The notes: generated from the sequence alone by a model not told the origin. Positions 25,549 through 35,031 are shown, numbered from the stretch's first letter. The stretch is DNA of 64,000 nucleotides from an uncultured Clostridia bacterium (GCA_947629335.1 CANRDI010000001.1:310001-374000); one strand, 5' to 3'. A program made the numbers and translations.

Positions 25549-26068
25549 CTTTTTTCTGCTCTTTAAGGTAATTATAGGTGTTCATTATAAAATCCGCGTC
25601 CTTGTTTTCGCCCGTAATGCCGCCGATCATAGAGTTTGTGACAAATGCGATATTCCCGTTTGAAACGACGCTTACGCCTGCGTTTGAACCTATCCAATAC
25701 CCGCCGATGTTTCTTATTATTATACAGCCGAAAAGTCCTGCGGTCATATTTACCCATGTTGCAAAAATATCGTCGGAGGGTTTTTCCTCGGCATAACTTT
25801 CGTTCATCATTGAAACTATCGTGCGGAGCTTTTCAAGGCTGTTTTCCGAAAAATCAAGATCAATGCCGAGATTTTCTTTCGCAAATGAAATAAGGTCAAG
25901 CGCACACCCCAACATCGCTATTTCTCCCGAAAGCTCTTTTCCCTCGCTTTCACAAAGGCGGTATTCTTCGGAAATCATTCGGTCAATCTCGCTTATCGGA
26001 AGCGAATAGTCATATTCCGTCGGAATAGGTTCGCCGATCTGTATCTCGTTTAAATTGTTTTCGTCCAT
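25538..26068 (-). CDS. Uncharacterised 176-residue protein coupled to the ASKHA gene
   Basis: No family recognised. It is acidic, with helical N-terminal and middle regions (DRMISEEYRLCESEGKELSG, LRTIVSMMNESYAEE). A glycine-rich beta stretch follows (IRNIGGYWIGSNAGVSVVSNG) and a short helical C-terminus with KEQKKDAE. There is no signal peptide; one moderately hydrophobic segment (VNMTAGLFGCIIIRNIG) may be buried in the fold. It has a good promoter upstream and overlaps the downstream ASKHA gene by 11 bases, so the two probably act together. Confidence 0.75.
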   Translation of the reverse strand: MDENNLNEIQIGEPIPTEYDYSLPISEIDRMISEEYRLCESEGKELSGEIAMLGCALDLISFAKENLGIDLDFSENSLEKLRTIVSMMNESYAEEKPSDDIFATWVNMTAGLFGCIIIRNIGGYWIGSNAGVSVVSNGNIAFVTNSMIGGITGENKDADFIMNTYNYLKEQKKDAE

Positions 26069-26106
26069 TTTACTGCTCCTTTTTTAAAAATAATGCTCTT
26101 AATGAA

Positions 26107-26135
26107 ATTTTATCATATAAAAATGTATTTGTCAA
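26107..26135 (-). promoter_or_regulatory. Sigma-A promoter of the unknown/ASKHA gene pair
   Basis: On the minus strand TTGACA (26135-26130), 17 bases, TAAAAT (26112-26107). It is back-to-back with the trmL promoter, with 12 bases between the two -35 boxes. Confidence 0.75.
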
Positions 26136-26147
26136 GACAAAAAACTA

Positions 26148-26176
26148 TTGCAAAACGTTTTAGTTTATGATATACT
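26148..26176 (+). promoter_or_regulatory. Sigma-A-type promoter of trmL
   Basis: TTGCAA (26148-26153), 17 bases, TATACT (26171-26176). Confidence 0.65.
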
Positions 26177-26232
26177 TATAAATGGTGCAGTTTTTTGCAT
26201 TTTTCAAATTGAACATTAAGGCGTGAACTATC

Positions 26233-26736
26233 TTGAAGCTCAATATTGTTTTAGCCCAGCCGCAGATCCCGCAGAATACGGGAAATATCGCGCGCACCTG
26301 TGCTGTAACGGGCGCAGCTCTCCATATCATAAAGCCAATGGGGTTTGCCCCGACCGACAGACAGCTTAAACGCGCGGGACTTGACTACTGGCATTATCTC
26401 GATATTTCCTATTACGAAAATTTCGGCGATTTCTTCTCGAAACATTCCGAGCCGTGTTTCTTTTTTTCAACAAAAGCTCAAAAACGTTATACCGACGTTT
26501 CTTATCCAGACGGATGTTTTATAATGTTTGGACGGGAGGACGCGGGACTTCCGGAGGAAATATTGTTCAAAAACAAGAAAAGCTGCGTTAGGATACCGAT
26601 GATGCCGACGCTAAGAAGCCTTAATCTTTCAAACAGCGTCGCTGTCGCCGCATATGAAATTCTTCGACAGTGGGATTTTCCCGAACTGCAAAACGAAGGT
26701 CAGCTCACAAAATTCGACTGGAACTCGGTCGAATAA
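26233..26736 (+). CDS. trmL: tRNA (cytidine/uridine-34-2'-O)-methyltransferase TrmL
   Basis: SPOUT-family methyltransferase modifying the wobble base of certain tRNA-Leu species. The N-terminus LNIVLAQPQIPQNTGNIARTCA is diagnostic, and the C-terminal knot includes IMFGREDAGLPEEI and IPMMPTLRSLNLSNSVAV. The length of 167 residues is normal (about 155-165). The start is a TTG, since no ATG precedes the conserved LNIVLAQP. The ribosome site is weak (AAGGCG, 11 bases upstream). Confidence 0.95.
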   Translation: MKLNIVLAQPQIPQNTGNIARTCAVTGAALHIIKPMGFAPTDRQLKRAGLDYWHYLDISYYENFGDFFSKHSEPCFFFSTKAQKRYTDVSYPDGCFIMFGREDAGLPEEILFKNKKSCVRIPMMPTLRSLNLSNSVAVAAYEILRQWDFPELQNEGQLTKFDWNSVE

Positions 26737-26817
26737 ACAGGAAATTCCGGACAGCTTTTATTGTCCGAAAAGCAAAACAAAAAAGCACTTTTTTATAAAA
26801 TTGAAAGGATAATCATT

Positions 26818-27696
26818 ATGAACGAAAAAGTTAAGATCATTACCGATAGCGGCTGTGACATCACACGCGAGTCGGAAAAAGAATGGGAAAAGTATCTGAC
26901 GATAATCCCGTTTGTTGTGACAATTCAGGGAAAAGAATATCTCGACAGGGTTGAAATCAGCGAGGACGAGATATATAAGGTTCTTAAAGAGCAGGAGGAA
27001 ATTCCCAAACACTCGCAGATCACTCAGCTCCAGTTTGAAGAAAAATACCGCGAGCTTTACGCCGAGGGCATAAGGGAGATAATTGTTGACGTTATTGACG
27101 CGGCAGGTTCACAGACGTTTTCTCAGTCTGTTCTTGCGGCTCAGAGCGTAAAAGAGGAATGCCCCGACCTTAAAATTTACAACGTTGATTCCAAAAACTA
27201 TTCGCTGCATTACGGCTATCCTATTATCGAAGCCTGCAAAAAGCTCAGCGAAGGACAAAGCGCAGAAAGCGTTGCGGCTTATCTCAAAGACTGGGCAGAA
27301 CATTCCGAGGCGTTTATCGTCGGATTTGGGCTGAAACATATGAAAAAGTCGGGAAGAATTTCCGCGGCAAAGTCGTTTCTTGGAGAGCTTATGGGGCTGA
27401 AACCTCTTATTATGCTCCATGCGGAAGTTACGGCGGTACTTAAAAAGGCGCGCGGAGAAAAGGCGGTCATCGACGCAGCCGTCGAAACCGTTTCTTCGAG
27501 AATGATACCGTCTACGCCCTATTGTATTGTAACGACCACTCGTCCCGAACTTGAAAAAGAGCTTATAGAAAAGCTGACGAAAAAAATAGGCTACGCGCCC
27601 GCTTATGTGAGCAAGTGCGGGGTCGTGGTAAGCTGCAACGCAGGTCCCGATTTCATAGGCGTATTCATAAAGTCCAAAGACCACAGCCTCGCTTAA
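26818..27696 (+). CDS. DegV family fatty-acid-binding protein
   Basis: DegV proteins bind fatty acids; FakB members of the family present them to the FakA kinase, but no fakA is nearby. The product begins VKIITDSGCDITRESEKE, with the family DSGCD motif, has the central QTFSQSVLAAQ stretch and the HMKKSGRIS segment. The open frame starts at 26761, but GAAAGGA ahead of the ATG at 26818 fits the family start and gives 292 residues. Confidence 0.92.
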   Translation: MNEKVKIITDSGCDITRESEKEWEKYLTIIPFVVTIQGKEYLDRVEISEDEIYKVLKEQEEIPKHSQITQLQFEEKYRELYAEGIREIIVDVIDAAGSQTFSQSVLAAQSVKEECPDLKIYNVDSKNYSLHYGYPIIEACKKLSEGQSAESVAAYLKDWAEHSEAFIVGFGLKHMKKSGRISAAKSFLGELMGLKPLIMLHAEVTAVLKKARGEKAVIDAAVETVSSRMIPSTPYCIVTTTRPELEKELIEKLTKKIGYAPAYVSKCGVVVSCNAGPDFIGVFIKSKDHSLA

Positions 27697-27733
27697 TCTT
27701 ACTTAACTAACGGTTTTACCAAAGGAGCATACA

Positions 27734-28603
27734 TTGGGAGCAATAGAATATGTAAAGGATATATCCAGAAACTTCGTAAAGATATTTCAGTCAATTACAT
27801 TTTTCGACGTTTTGGACATCCTTATCCTGACGTTTCTGGTATACTATGTCATAAAGCTGATGCGCGAGACCCGCGCTATGCAGCTTTTAAAAGGTATATT
27901 GATCGTTGTAGTAGTATATTTCCTCGTTCAGATATTCCAGCTAAAGACCATGAGCTTTTTGTTCGATAACTTTTTGCAGGTCGGTATCATTGCGCTTATG
28001 ATCGTATTCCAGCCCGAACTTCGCCGAATACTCGAAAAGGTCGGCGGAACAAGAGTATCTACATTTGCCCAGTCGGTTGACAAAAACTTCGGAAATACAT
28101 CTGCGCGCGACAGAGCCATACACGGGATAGCAGACGCCTGTGCAAGACTTCACGATTCAAAAACGGGCGCGCTTATTGTTATTGAGCGCTCTACAAAGCT
28201 CGGCGACATTATCGAAAAAGAAACCACAAGCATCATAAACGCCGAATGTGAACCCGAACTTTTTTGCAATATCTTCTACAACAAAGCCCCGCTCCACGAC
28301 GGTGCAGTCATAATCCGCGACAACAGAATATTTGCAGCGGGCTGTTTTTTGCCGAATACGCAGAAAGATCAGTATCTTTCGACCGACCTCGGCTCACGCC
28401 ACAGAGCGGCAGTAGGAATGAGCGAAAACTCGGACGCGCTGGTCGTAGTAGTATCCGAAGAAACGGGAAATATTTCCGTCGCTTTGGACGGGCAGCTCTC
28501 GCGCGACCTTACGAGGGACAGCCTCATTTCCGTCCTTAAAAAATATATGCCGGGAGAAGCCTCTGAAAAGAAAAAGAAAAAAACGAGCGCGAAAAAAGGC
28601 TGA
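27734..28603 (+). CDS. cdaA: Diadenylate cyclase CdaA
   Basis: Makes the second messenger c-di-AMP, which controls potassium and osmolyte balance and is essential in many Firmicutes. Three N-terminal TM helices (residues ~22-98) precede the DAC domain with catalytic DGA (189-191) and RHR (222-224) motifs. The C-terminus is lysine-rich. The TTG start follows AAAGGAG. cdaR follows after 17 bases, as usual. Confidence 0.97.
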   Translation: MGAIEYVKDISRNFVKIFQSITFFDVLDILILTFLVYYVIKLMRETRAMQLLKGILIVVVVYFLVQIFQLKTMSFLFDNFLQVGIIALMIVFQPELRRILEKVGGTRVSTFAQSVDKNFGNTSARDRAIHGIADACARLHDSKTGALIVIERSTKLGDIIEKETTSIINAECEPELFCNIFYNKAPLHDGAVIIRDNRIFAAGCFLPNTQKDQYLSTDLGSRHRAAVGMSENSDALVVVVSEETGNISVALDGQLSRDLTRDSLISVLKKYMPGEASEKKKKKTSAKKG

Positions 28604-28620
28604 ATCGGAGGTGAAAAAAG

Positions 28621-29889
28621 ATGAAGAACTTATTATTTAACTTTCTCGGAGATATTAAACAGAATTACAAAACATTTATAGTTGCATTTATTTTGGCGGC
28701 GGCGTTCTGGATAGTCGTATCAATTCAGGTCTTTCCGATGATAGAAATGGACATAAACGGTATCTCGATCGAAGCCAAGCCCACGGATTATATGCTTCAA
28801 AACAACCTTGAAATCGTAGATAATATTTCCGAACTCGTAAACATTCGTCTTGAAGGAAAACGCTATGAGATAAGCGGTCTGAAAGCTGACGATTTTTATG
28901 CCGAGATAGATCTGTCCGAGGTACGCGCGGCAGGAACATATACATTTGACCTCAATGTTGCGCCGAAGTCGAAAGTTGACTGTAATGTCACGCTCAAAGA
29001 ACCCGAAAAAATAACGCTCACCATTGACGAGATAATCACAAAGGAATTTGACATCGAAGGTACTGCTCCGGACATAAGTCTTCCCGAAGGATATTATGCG
29101 GGTGATATAACGACCTCTCCTGAAAAGATATCTATAACCGGCTCGTCGTCTATCATAAACAAGATAACGAGAGTTGAGGCGCGGTCGGGCTATCACGGCG
29201 AAATAATTGAATCCCACCAGACCAACAGCGAGATCATCATTTACGGAGAAAACGGTTCAAGAATACTTTCAGACAGTTTGAAGTTCTCTACCGATAAAGT
29301 TACGGTCGATATACCTGTTTACAGGCAAAAAGAGCTTCCGCTCAATATTGTCCTTATTTATCCCGAAAACTTCGATATTGACAGTCTGAAATACGAAATA
29401 CAGCCCTCGACAATAATCGTCGCGGCGCCTGATAATCTCATTGACAATCTCAGCAAGCTTGACATTGGGACTATAAACCTCTCCGACATCAATCTCAACA
29501 ACAGCACTTATTTCACCATTCCCCTACCCGAAGGCTATAAAAACCTTTCGGGAAACAATACCGCAAGGATCGAATGGTTTACCGAAAACTACGGAACGCT
29601 CAGTATTCCCGTGAGAACAGAGAATATAACCATAACGAACGCTCCCGATAATTTCGACATCTCACTTACGACACGAAATATAAACTTTGTAGTCGTAGGA
29701 CCGTCGGACGTTCTGTCGGGAATATCGGAAAATGATTTTATAGTTACCGCAAATCTCCTCGGCGTATCGCTTCGTGAAGGCTCACAGGACGTTACGATAA
29801 CCTGTCAGCTCAAAGGCGAAAAACAGAAATGCTGGATAACGGGAGAATATAAAGTAACTATCAAAGCAACTCAGAAAGCAGCAGGATAA
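28621..29889 (+). CDS. cdaR: YbbR-domain regulator of diadenylate cyclase, CdaR
   Basis: Membrane-anchored extracytoplasmic protein that modulates CdaA. One N-terminal TM helix (TFIVAFILAAAFWIVVSIQV) is followed by repeated YbbR-type beta domains of about 80 residues; the recurring features are VNIRLEGKRYEISGLKADDF-like and PSTIIVAAPDNLIDNLSKLD-like segments. The length is 422. In most Firmicutes the third gene of this operon is glmM. Here the next gene, overlapping by one base, is an FAD oxidoreductase instead. Confidence 0.92.
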   Translation: MKNLLFNFLGDIKQNYKTFIVAFILAAAFWIVVSIQVFPMIEMDINGISIEAKPTDYMLQNNLEIVDNISELVNIRLEGKRYEISGLKADDFYAEIDLSEVRAAGTYTFDLNVAPKSKVDCNVTLKEPEKITLTIDEIITKEFDIEGTAPDISLPEGYYAGDITTSPEKISITGSSSIINKITRVEARSGYHGEIIESHQTNSEIIIYGENGSRILSDSLKFSTDKVTVDIPVYRQKELPLNIVLIYPENFDIDSLKYEIQPSTIIVAAPDNLIDNLSKLDIGTINLSDINLNNSTYFTIPLPEGYKNLSGNNTARIEWFTENYGTLSIPVRTENITITNAPDNFDISLTTRNINFVVVGPSDVLSGISENDFIVTANLLGVSLREGSQDVTITCQLKGEKQKCWITGEYKVTIKATQKAAG

Positions 29890-31487
29890 TGTCGATAATT
29901 ATTTCACAAATCAAAACGAGCCTTTCCGAACCGCGTGAAAATGCGGTCGGAAAGGCTGTCGCGCGTTTAAGGCTCTCAGCCTCGGAGATAAAATGCGCAA
30001 AGCTTTACAAGACCTCCGTTGACGCGAGGCACAGTGAAATTACGTTTGTAAGCTCGGTATTTATTGAGCTTTACAACAGCGATAAAGAAGCGGAGCTTGA
30101 AAAGAATTATCCGAACGTAAGAGCATATAGTCGGGAATTGTCTTGGAAATACGGCACAAAGCCGCTTTCGGGGAAAATTTGCATTGCGGGGTTCGGACCT
30201 GCGGGAATGTTCTGCGCTTTGACGCTGTGCGAGTTCGGGTATAAGCCGATCGTTTTTGAGCGTGGAGCAAGAATGGACGAAAGGATAGCTACCGTAGAAA
30301 GTTTCTGGAACGGTGGAAAGCTCAATGAAAGCGCGAACGTTCAATTCGGCGAGGGCGGCGCGGGAACGTTTTCGGACGGAAAACTGACGACCAGAATAAA
30401 CGACCCGCTTTGCACAAGAGTTTTAGAAAAGTTTACGGAATTCGGCGCGCCCGTTGAAATACTGACCAAAGCAAAGCCGCATATCGGAACGGACAAGCTG
30501 CGGAATGTCGTGGTAAATCTGCGTAAAAGAATAATCGAGCTTGGCGGAGAGGTAAGGTTTTTGTCGCCTGTTGAAAGACTGAACATCAAGAACGGAAATG
30601 TCGTTTCAATTTACGCTAACGGAGAGGAAATTGAATGCGGAGCGCTTGTGCTGGCACTCGGACATTCAGCTCACGACACGTTTTCAGAGCTTCTGAAAAG
30701 CGAAGTTTTGCTTGTGCCGAAAGCATTCTCGGTCGGAGCAAGAATTGAACATCTGCAATCGGACATTGACAATGCGCTATATGGAAAATTTGCGGGACAC
30801 CCTGCCCTGCCGCCTGCGGAATATGCGCTGTCCTGTCATATAAACGGGCGCGGAGTTTACACGTTCTGTATGTGTCCCGGAGGATATGTAGTTGCCTCGC
30901 AAAACACCGCGGGAACTGTCCTTACAAACGGCATGAGCAACTTTGACAGAGCGGGAAAAAACGCCAACAGCGCGGTATTAGTTTCGGTCTCGCCCGAAGA
31001 TTTCGACAAGCCGAACGATCCGCTTTCGGGGATTGACTTTGTGCATAGGCTTGAGGAAAGAGCGTTTGTCCTTGGAAAATCGAGCGGAAAAGCTCCCGCA
31101 ATGCTTACGCGCGAATTTATCGGCAATAATTGCGCTTTCTCGCTCGGAAAGGTAACTCCTACTTATCCGCTGGGTATCGAGAGCGCGGACTTTCGGAAAC
31201 TGTTCCCCGAATATATTTCGGACAGTCTTGCGGAGGGAATAAGGCAATTTGAGCGCAAAATAAAAGGCTTTTCAGACAATGACAGCATTCTCACGGCAGT
31301 TGAAACGCGAAGTTCCTCGCCCGTCAGAATACCTCGAAACGACCTTGGAGTTTCATTATGTGTCGAGAACCTCTACCCCTGCGGAGAGGGCGCGGGCTAT
31401 GCAGGAGGGATAATGTCGGCGGCTGTGGACGGGATAAGGACAGCGGTCAGGATAATGGAGAAGTACGGGAGAGAGGATAGGTTTTAG
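29889..31487 (+). CDS. FAD-dependent dehydrogenase (COG2509-type)
   Basis: An uncharacterised flavoprotein family widespread in anaerobes. An N-terminal domain of about 90 residues (KTSVDARHSEITFVSSV) precedes the FAD-binding GFGPAGMFCALTL (ADP-binding GxGxxG) and VFERGARMDER. The C-terminal NLYPCGEGAGYAGGIMSAAVDG closes the FAD site. The 532-residue length is typical. Its start overlaps the cdaR stop (TAATG), so it is translated with the c-di-AMP genes. Substrate unknown. Confidence 0.88.
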   Translation: MSIIISQIKTSLSEPRENAVGKAVARLRLSASEIKCAKLYKTSVDARHSEITFVSSVFIELYNSDKEAELEKNYPNVRAYSRELSWKYGTKPLSGKICIAGFGPAGMFCALTLCEFGYKPIVFERGARMDERIATVESFWNGGKLNESANVQFGEGGAGTFSDGKLTTRINDPLCTRVLEKFTEFGAPVEILTKAKPHIGTDKLRNVVVNLRKRIIELGGEVRFLSPVERLNIKNGNVVSIYANGEEIECGALVLALGHSAHDTFSELLKSEVLLVPKAFSVGARIEHLQSDIDNALYGKFAGHPALPPAEYALSCHINGRGVYTFCMCPGGYVVASQNTAGTVLTNGMSNFDRAGKNANSAVLVSVSPEDFDKPNDPLSGIDFVHRLEERAFVLGKSSGKAPAMLTREFIGNNCAFSLGKVTPTYPLGIESADFRKLFPEYISDSLAEGIRQFERKIKGFSDNDSILTAVETRSSSPVRIPRNDLGVSLCVENLYPCGEGAGYAGGIMSAAVDGIRTAVRIMEKYGREDRF

Positions 31488-31605
31488 AGTTGACCATTCG
31501 TTCTTGGAAAGCCAAAGGACCGCTGTCAGTAGACAGTGTACAGCCCGCTCTAAGGCAAATTCATTTTTACGGTTGTTCCCCGCTCAAAACATCTCTGTAA
31601 GATTG

Positions 31606-31822
31606 CCATATCAAAACAAGGTTTTGATACGGCAATGCGGGGAAAACTCTTGTTTTCCCCGCACCCTTTAGCGCTAACTGGCGTTTGCGGTGGCTCCGCC
31701 CCCGCCCCCCGCCAGAGAGGAAACTTTTTTGAAAAAAAGTTTCCTCTCTGGACTCTCCTTCAAAAAACTTATGTGCCGCCGCTTGCGCGGCGGTAGGAAA
31801 ATGGAAACGCTGTTTGCTTTCC
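31606..31822. repeat. Dispersed palindromic repeat cluster 2
   Basis: The gap 31488-31869 has no gene. It holds hairpin GCGGGGAAAAC-tctt-GTTTTCCCCGC (31637-31662) and the shared ACCCTTTAGCGCT. A long hairpin follows with CCAGAGAGGAAAC arms (31712-31751), then GACTCTCCTTCAAAAAACTTA and the GTGCCGCCGC/GCGCGGCGGT module. A close copy of the whole block lies at about 40435-40612. Either hairpin could terminate the cdaA operon. Confidence 0.8.
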
Positions 31823-31869
31823 TCCCAACTTTAACACCGTAACAATAAAAAAATTTTTAGGAGATAACT

Positions 31870-34014
31870 ATGGACATTAACGAAAAACTTGCAAAAGAAT
31901 TTAATCTGCGCCGCGAACAGGTTGACAACACTGTCGCTCTTATCGACGACGACAAAACTATCCCGTTTATCGCGCGCTACAGAAAGGAACAGACAGGCTC
32001 GCTCGACGACACGATACTGCGCGAGCTTTCTGACAGGCTCAACTACCTCAGAAATCTCGAAAAGCGCAAGGAAGAAATTTCTGCGTCTATCACCGAACAG
32101 GAGAAAATGACCGACGAGATCGCAAAGGCAATTTCAGAAGCCGAAACCCTCGTAGAAGTCGAGGACATCTACCGCCCGTTTAAACCCAAGCGCAAAACAC
32201 GCGGTTCTGTTGCACGCGAGAAAGGTCTTGAACCTCTTGCGGAAATCATTTTAGCTCAAAACACGGCTACTGTTCCCGAAAAAGAAGCCGAGGCTTTTGT
32301 AAATGAGGAAAAGGGCGTAAATTCCGCAGATGACGCACTTCAAGGAGCAATGGACATAATTGCCGAGGACCTCTCGGACAATGCCGAATTGCGCAAGAAA
32401 ATACGCGAGGAAATTTTCGCTCACGGAATTATCTCGTCAAGCGCCGTTTCCGAGGAAAGCAGCGACGTTTACAAAAACTATTTTGAATACTCCGAACCTG
32501 TCGGGAAAATTTTGGGACATAGAGTTTTAGCGCTTGACAGAGGCGAAAAAGAAGAGGCGCTGAAGGTTTCGGTGTCGCTCGAAGAGGGCGTCGGGGAGAA
32601 GATGTGCATTAAAGAGCTTGTAAAGAATACAAGCCTTTGCGGAGAGCTTGTGCGCGCCGCCTGTGAGGACAGCTACAAGCGGCTTATTTTCCCGTCAATT
32701 GAACGAGAGGTAAGGAACGAACTTACCGCAAACGCGGCAGAGGGCGCAATAAAAGTTTTTGCTTCAAATCTTCGTCAGCTCATCATGGCGCCGCCCGTAA
32801 AGAACACCATAACGCTCGGACTTGACCCCGGATATGCTCACGGGTGCAAGTGCGCGGTCGTTGACAGTACGGGAAAGGTGCTTGATACCGCTATTGTATA
32901 CCTTACGCGCTCTAAAGGCGAAGCCGAAACAGCAAAGAAAATCCTTTCGGCAATGATAGAGAAACACCACGTTTCCACTATTGCAATAGGCAACGGAACT
33001 GCCTCGCGCGAAACAGAGCAATTCACCGCCGATATGCTGAAATCAATTTCTGAAAAGGTTCAGTATATGGTTGTGTCGGAAGCGGGAGCGTCGGTTTATT
33101 CCGCATCAAAACTTGCCGCAGAGGAATTTCCCGACTATGATGTGTCATTAAGAAGCGCGGTTTCCATTGCGCGCAGGCTTCAAGACCCGCTCGCGGAGCT
33201 TGTAAAGATAGACCCGAAAGCGATAGGCGTTGGTCAGTATCAGCACGATATGCCCAAAACAAGGCTTGACGACGCGCTTAAAGGAGTTGTAGAGGACTGT
33301 GTAAATGCGGTTGGAGTTGATTTAAATACCGCGTCTTATTCCCTGCTGTCATACATTTCTGGAATAAATTCGGCTGTGGCAAAGAATATTGTCGCATACA
33401 GAGAGGAAAACGGAGAGTTTACCGACCGAAAGCAACTGCTGAAAGTCAAAAAATTAGGCGCTAAGGCATATGAACAGTGCGCGGGATTTCTGCGCGTTTC
33501 GGGCGGGAAAAATCCTCTTGACAACACAGGAATACACCCCGAAAGCTATGAAACCGCGAAGCTGCTTATGGAAAAAAGCGGGATAACAGCCGACGAGCTT
33601 GGAAAAGCGGAAATTATCCGCGATAAGCTTAAAAGCGTAAAACTTAAAGGAATTGCCGAGGAAACAGGCGCGGGACTGCCGACTTTGCAGGACATAGCAA
33701 AAGAGCTTGAAAAGCCGGGGCGCGACCCGCGTGATGAGCTGCCGCCGCCGCTTATGAGAAGCGGCGACATTATGGAGCTTAAAGACTTAAAGCCCGGAAT
33801 GGAACTTATGGGAACGGTCAGGAATGTCGTTGACTACGGGGCGTTTGTTGATATAGGCGTTCACGAGGACGGACTTGTGCATATCTCACAGCTTGCGGAC
33901 AGGTTTGTAAAAAACCCGTTTGATGTTGTAAAGGTCAATGATGTAGTAAAGGTAAGGGTGCTTGACGTTGACTTAAAGCGAGGGAGAATTTCGCTTTCAA
34001 TGAGGAGCAAATAA
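31870..34014 (+). CDS. tex: Tex-family S1 RNA-binding transcription accessory protein
   Basis: Conserved nucleic-acid-binding protein of the Tex/Spt6 family. In order: N-terminal helical domain (FIARYRKEQTGSLDD), YqgF/RNase-H-like domain (LGLDPGYAHGCKCAVVD), helix-hairpin-helix region (LSYISGINSAVAKNIVAYREENG) and C-terminal S1 domain (residues ~640-714, GTVRNVVDYGAFVDIGVHEDGLVHISQL). The 714-residue length is normal. TTTTAGGAG precedes the ATG. The last codons carry the ribosome site of the next small gene. Confidence 0.97.
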   Translation: MDINEKLAKEFNLRREQVDNTVALIDDDKTIPFIARYRKEQTGSLDDTILRELSDRLNYLRNLEKRKEEISASITEQEKMTDEIAKAISEAETLVEVEDIYRPFKPKRKTRGSVAREKGLEPLAEIILAQNTATVPEKEAEAFVNEEKGVNSADDALQGAMDIIAEDLSDNAELRKKIREEIFAHGIISSSAVSEESSDVYKNYFEYSEPVGKILGHRVLALDRGEKEEALKVSVSLEEGVGEKMCIKELVKNTSLCGELVRAACEDSYKRLIFPSIEREVRNELTANAAEGAIKVFASNLRQLIMAPPVKNTITLGLDPGYAHGCKCAVVDSTGKVLDTAIVYLTRSKGEAETAKKILSAMIEKHHVSTIAIGNGTASRETEQFTADMLKSISEKVQYMVVSEAGASVYSASKLAAEEFPDYDVSLRSAVSIARRLQDPLAELVKIDPKAIGVGQYQHDMPKTRLDDALKGVVEDCVNAVGVDLNTASYSLLSYISGINSAVAKNIVAYREENGEFTDRKQLLKVKKLGAKAYEQCAGFLRVSGGKNPLDNTGIHPESYETAKLLMEKSGITADELGKAEIIRDKLKSVKLKGIAEETGAGLPTLQDIAKELEKPGRDPRDELPPPLMRSGDIMELKDLKPGMELMGTVRNVVDYGAFVDIGVHEDGLVHISQLADRFVKNPFDVVKVNDVVKVRVLDVDLKRGRISLSMRSK

Positions 34015-34017
34015 GAT

Positions 34018-34419
34018 ATGAATCCAAGACTTGAATACTGCGGCAATTATATAGAAATCGAAAATTTTCGCCACAGTGTTGACGACGAGAAAAACGGAAA
34101 TCCTTATAATTGTTCATTTGATATTAAAGTGAAATCGGGAGCGTTTTTAGGCGTTGCATATAAATGTGAATATGATTATAAGCAATTACAGGAATTTATC
34201 GGATTACTGGAGGATATGATTTCATTCAAGATAAAAGAAATAACCTTTGTCGAAATAAGTTACGGCAACACAATAAAATTCAAGTGCGATAAAACGGGAC
34301 ATATCAAAGTGTCGGGCGAAATACAGCAAGACGGTGAATGCAGCCACTTCCTGAAATTTGAATTTATGACAGACCAGACCGTTTTCCCGAAATTTATAAG
34401 CGAACTGAAATTACTATAA
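34018..34419 (+). CDS. Uncharacterised 133-residue protein, possibly immunity-like
   Basis: No certain family. A small soluble alpha+beta protein with a predominantly beta N-terminus (CSFDIKVKSGAFLGVAYKCEYDYK), one helix (QLQEFIGLLEDMI) and a further beta sheet ending in FKFEFMTDQTVFPKFI. This size and pattern are seen in small immunity-type proteins of polymorphic toxin systems (WapI-like), but that is only a resemblance. A GAGGAG ribosome site lies in the end of tex. It has lower GC than its neighbours. Confidence 0.65.
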   Translation: MNPRLEYCGNYIEIENFRHSVDDEKNGNPYNCSFDIKVKSGAFLGVAYKCEYDYKQLQEFIGLLEDMISFKIKEITFVEISYGNTIKFKCDKTGHIKVSGEIQQDGECSHFLKFEFMTDQTVFPKFISELKLL

Positions 34420-34461
34420 ATTCTGATTATACCGCATAAATTCATAACGAAAGGAGAAATA

Positions 34462-35031
34462 ATGCAGATAGAAATAAAAGAGGGTCATGACACAAGTTCG
34501 TATTTCTGGATAATGCCCGCGAAAGTAAGACTAAGCGACAAGATAATTGAAGATGATGTCGAGCTTAGATACAACTATGAAATTTCCGTTGAAGAGGGCG
34601 ACGTCGAGTGCTTTTTGCAGTATTTCTTCTATAAATATTTCGATGCTTCCCTTCCCTGCAACAAGTACAGGCATGACGAATGTATGTACATAAGCGAAAG
34701 ATTTGGCAAGGTGGAGTTTGAATGGTGGCTCGAACACAATTTCTACACCTATACTCAGGCGGAGCGTATGTGCTGCGAAATAGAATGGGCGGCGGATGCG
34801 CTTGAAAATGATTTCGACAACCCTTATCTTGAACCGATAATGAAAACCTATTCTATCTTCTATATGACCGACCGCGACAGTGCCGACCACAAGGCGGGAG
34901 TTACAAACCGTGAAACAATAAAGCGCAATTTTGCTTGTGTGGTTGATTTTTACAGGCGGTTTACGGGGTATCTGAGAAAGATGATGAAAGAAAATCCCGA
35001 TGTGGATTTGATTTCTGTTATGGGACCGTAG
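34462..35031 (+). CDS. Uncharacterised acidic 189-residue protein
   Basis: No family recognised. The product is acidic and rich in aromatic residues. It has a beta-rich N-terminus (YFWIMPAKVRLSDKIIEDDVEL) and a Cys/Trp/Tyr-rich helical middle (FGKVEFEWWLEHNFYTYTQ, MCCEIEWAADALEND). There is no signal peptide or TM segment. A GAAAGGAG ribosome site seven bases before the ATG supports the start. It is probably co-expressed with the gene at 34018, 42 bases upstream. Confidence 0.7.
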   Translation: MQIEIKEGHDTSSYFWIMPAKVRLSDKIIEDDVELRYNYEISVEEGDVECFLQYFFYKYFDASLPCNKYRHDECMYISERFGKVEFEWWLEHNFYTYTQAERMCCEIEWAADALENDFDNPYLEPIMKTYSIFYMTDRDSADHKAGVTNRETIKRNFACVVDFYRRFTGYLRKMMKENPDVDLISVMGP

